Source of the DNA: Methylobacterium sp.
Lineage (GTDB): Bacteria; Pseudomonadota; Alphaproteobacteria; Rhizobiales; Beijerinckiaceae
Reading direction: 5' to 3'
NCBI GenBank assembly: GCA_021154065.1
Contig: JAJKJG010000024.1
Span: 1 to 14,062 of the forward strand
DNA length: 14,062 bases
The notes below the pieces were generated by a model. That model ran no database searches. It was not told the origin of the DNA and saw only the letters and a program-made list of their open reading frames with translations. The position numbers and the translations under genes are program-made. This document shows, in pieces, positions 14,047-14,062 of this stretch. Positions within the stretch are counted from its first letter, which is position 1. The number at the start of each line of letters is the position of its first letter.

Positions 14047-14062
14047 TCGAGACTTTTTCAGC
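14047..14062 (-). repeat. Right terminal inverted repeat of the IS (incomplete)
   Basis: Read on the minus strand this is GCTGAAAAAGTCTCGA, a 14-of-16 match to the left repeat. The window ends within the repeat. The 51 bases between the transposase start and this repeat would hold its promoter, but no clear hexamers are visible. Confidence 0.75.

Larger units (their letters stand above)
12780..14062 (-). mobile_element. IS5-type insertion sequence, right terminus beyond window
   Basis: The element spans from just after the DUF882 stop to the window edge and carries one intact transposase read leftward. Imperfect terminal inverted repeats are visible at 12786-12801 and 14047-14062. The left repeat is preceded by CAGGCT (12780-12785). 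The matching outer bases of the right end would lie just past 14062, so the element is missing a few bases here. CTAA (12776-12779) fits the YTAR-type target of many IS5 relatives, but the second copy cannot be seen. Exact left boundary is uncertain by two or three bases. The 112 bases between left terminus and transposase stop hold no gene. Confidence 0.85.

Overview
The window looks like chromosomal DNA of a high-GC alphaproteobacterium, most likely in the Hyphomicrobiales (Rhizobiales). Reasons: strong G/C third-position bias in every gene; a response regulator, L,D-transpeptidase and DUF882 peptidase in a row; CtrA-like TTAA-N7-TTAA boxes; and sparse Shine-Dalgarno signals. No lineage marker such as rRNA is present, so this is inference. 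There are ten chromosomal genes plus one insertion sequence. The first gene runs off the left edge and the insertion sequence runs off the right edge. No gene-free stretch exceeds about 175 bases.

Left part (1-5746): small-molecule nitrogen catabolism. Two leftward gene sets are separated by one rightward gene. The outer set is a metal-dependent amidohydrolase, a DUF899 thioredoxin-like protein and a RidA-family protein, spaced 22 and 27 bases apart. The inner set is a small signal-peptide membrane protein, a PLP-dependent diaminopropionate ammonia-lyase and an N-carbamoyl-D-amino-acid hydrolase, joined by 1- and 4-base stop/start overlaps. Between them sits a DUF2270 membrane protein with only 34 bases to its divergent neighbour and 5 to its convergent one. 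Together the enzymes suggest a route that opens a cyclic or N-acyl/ureido compound, removes a carbamoyl group, splits 2,3-diaminopropionate to pyruvate and ammonia, and clears reactive 2-aminoacrylate. The parts are solid; the combined pathway is a hypothesis.

Middle (5816-7669): a complete M3-family oligoendopeptidase F, leftward and upstream of the catabolic genes. It is divided from the rightward genes by a 175-base intergenic region with a 31-bp dyad and a CtrA-like box.

Right part (7845-12779): a rightward cell-envelope module. It holds a sigma-54-dependent response regulator with no adjacent histidine kinase, a secreted L,D-transpeptidase and a DUF882/M15-like murein peptidase. The leader between regulator and transpeptidase carries two tandem sigma-54-like -24/-12 motifs and a stem-loop, so the regulator may act directly on its neighbour.

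Right end (about 12780-14062): an IS5-type insertion sequence whose left terminus starts at the stop codon of the DUF882 gene. Its transposase is intact, and its right terminus is cut by the window edge.
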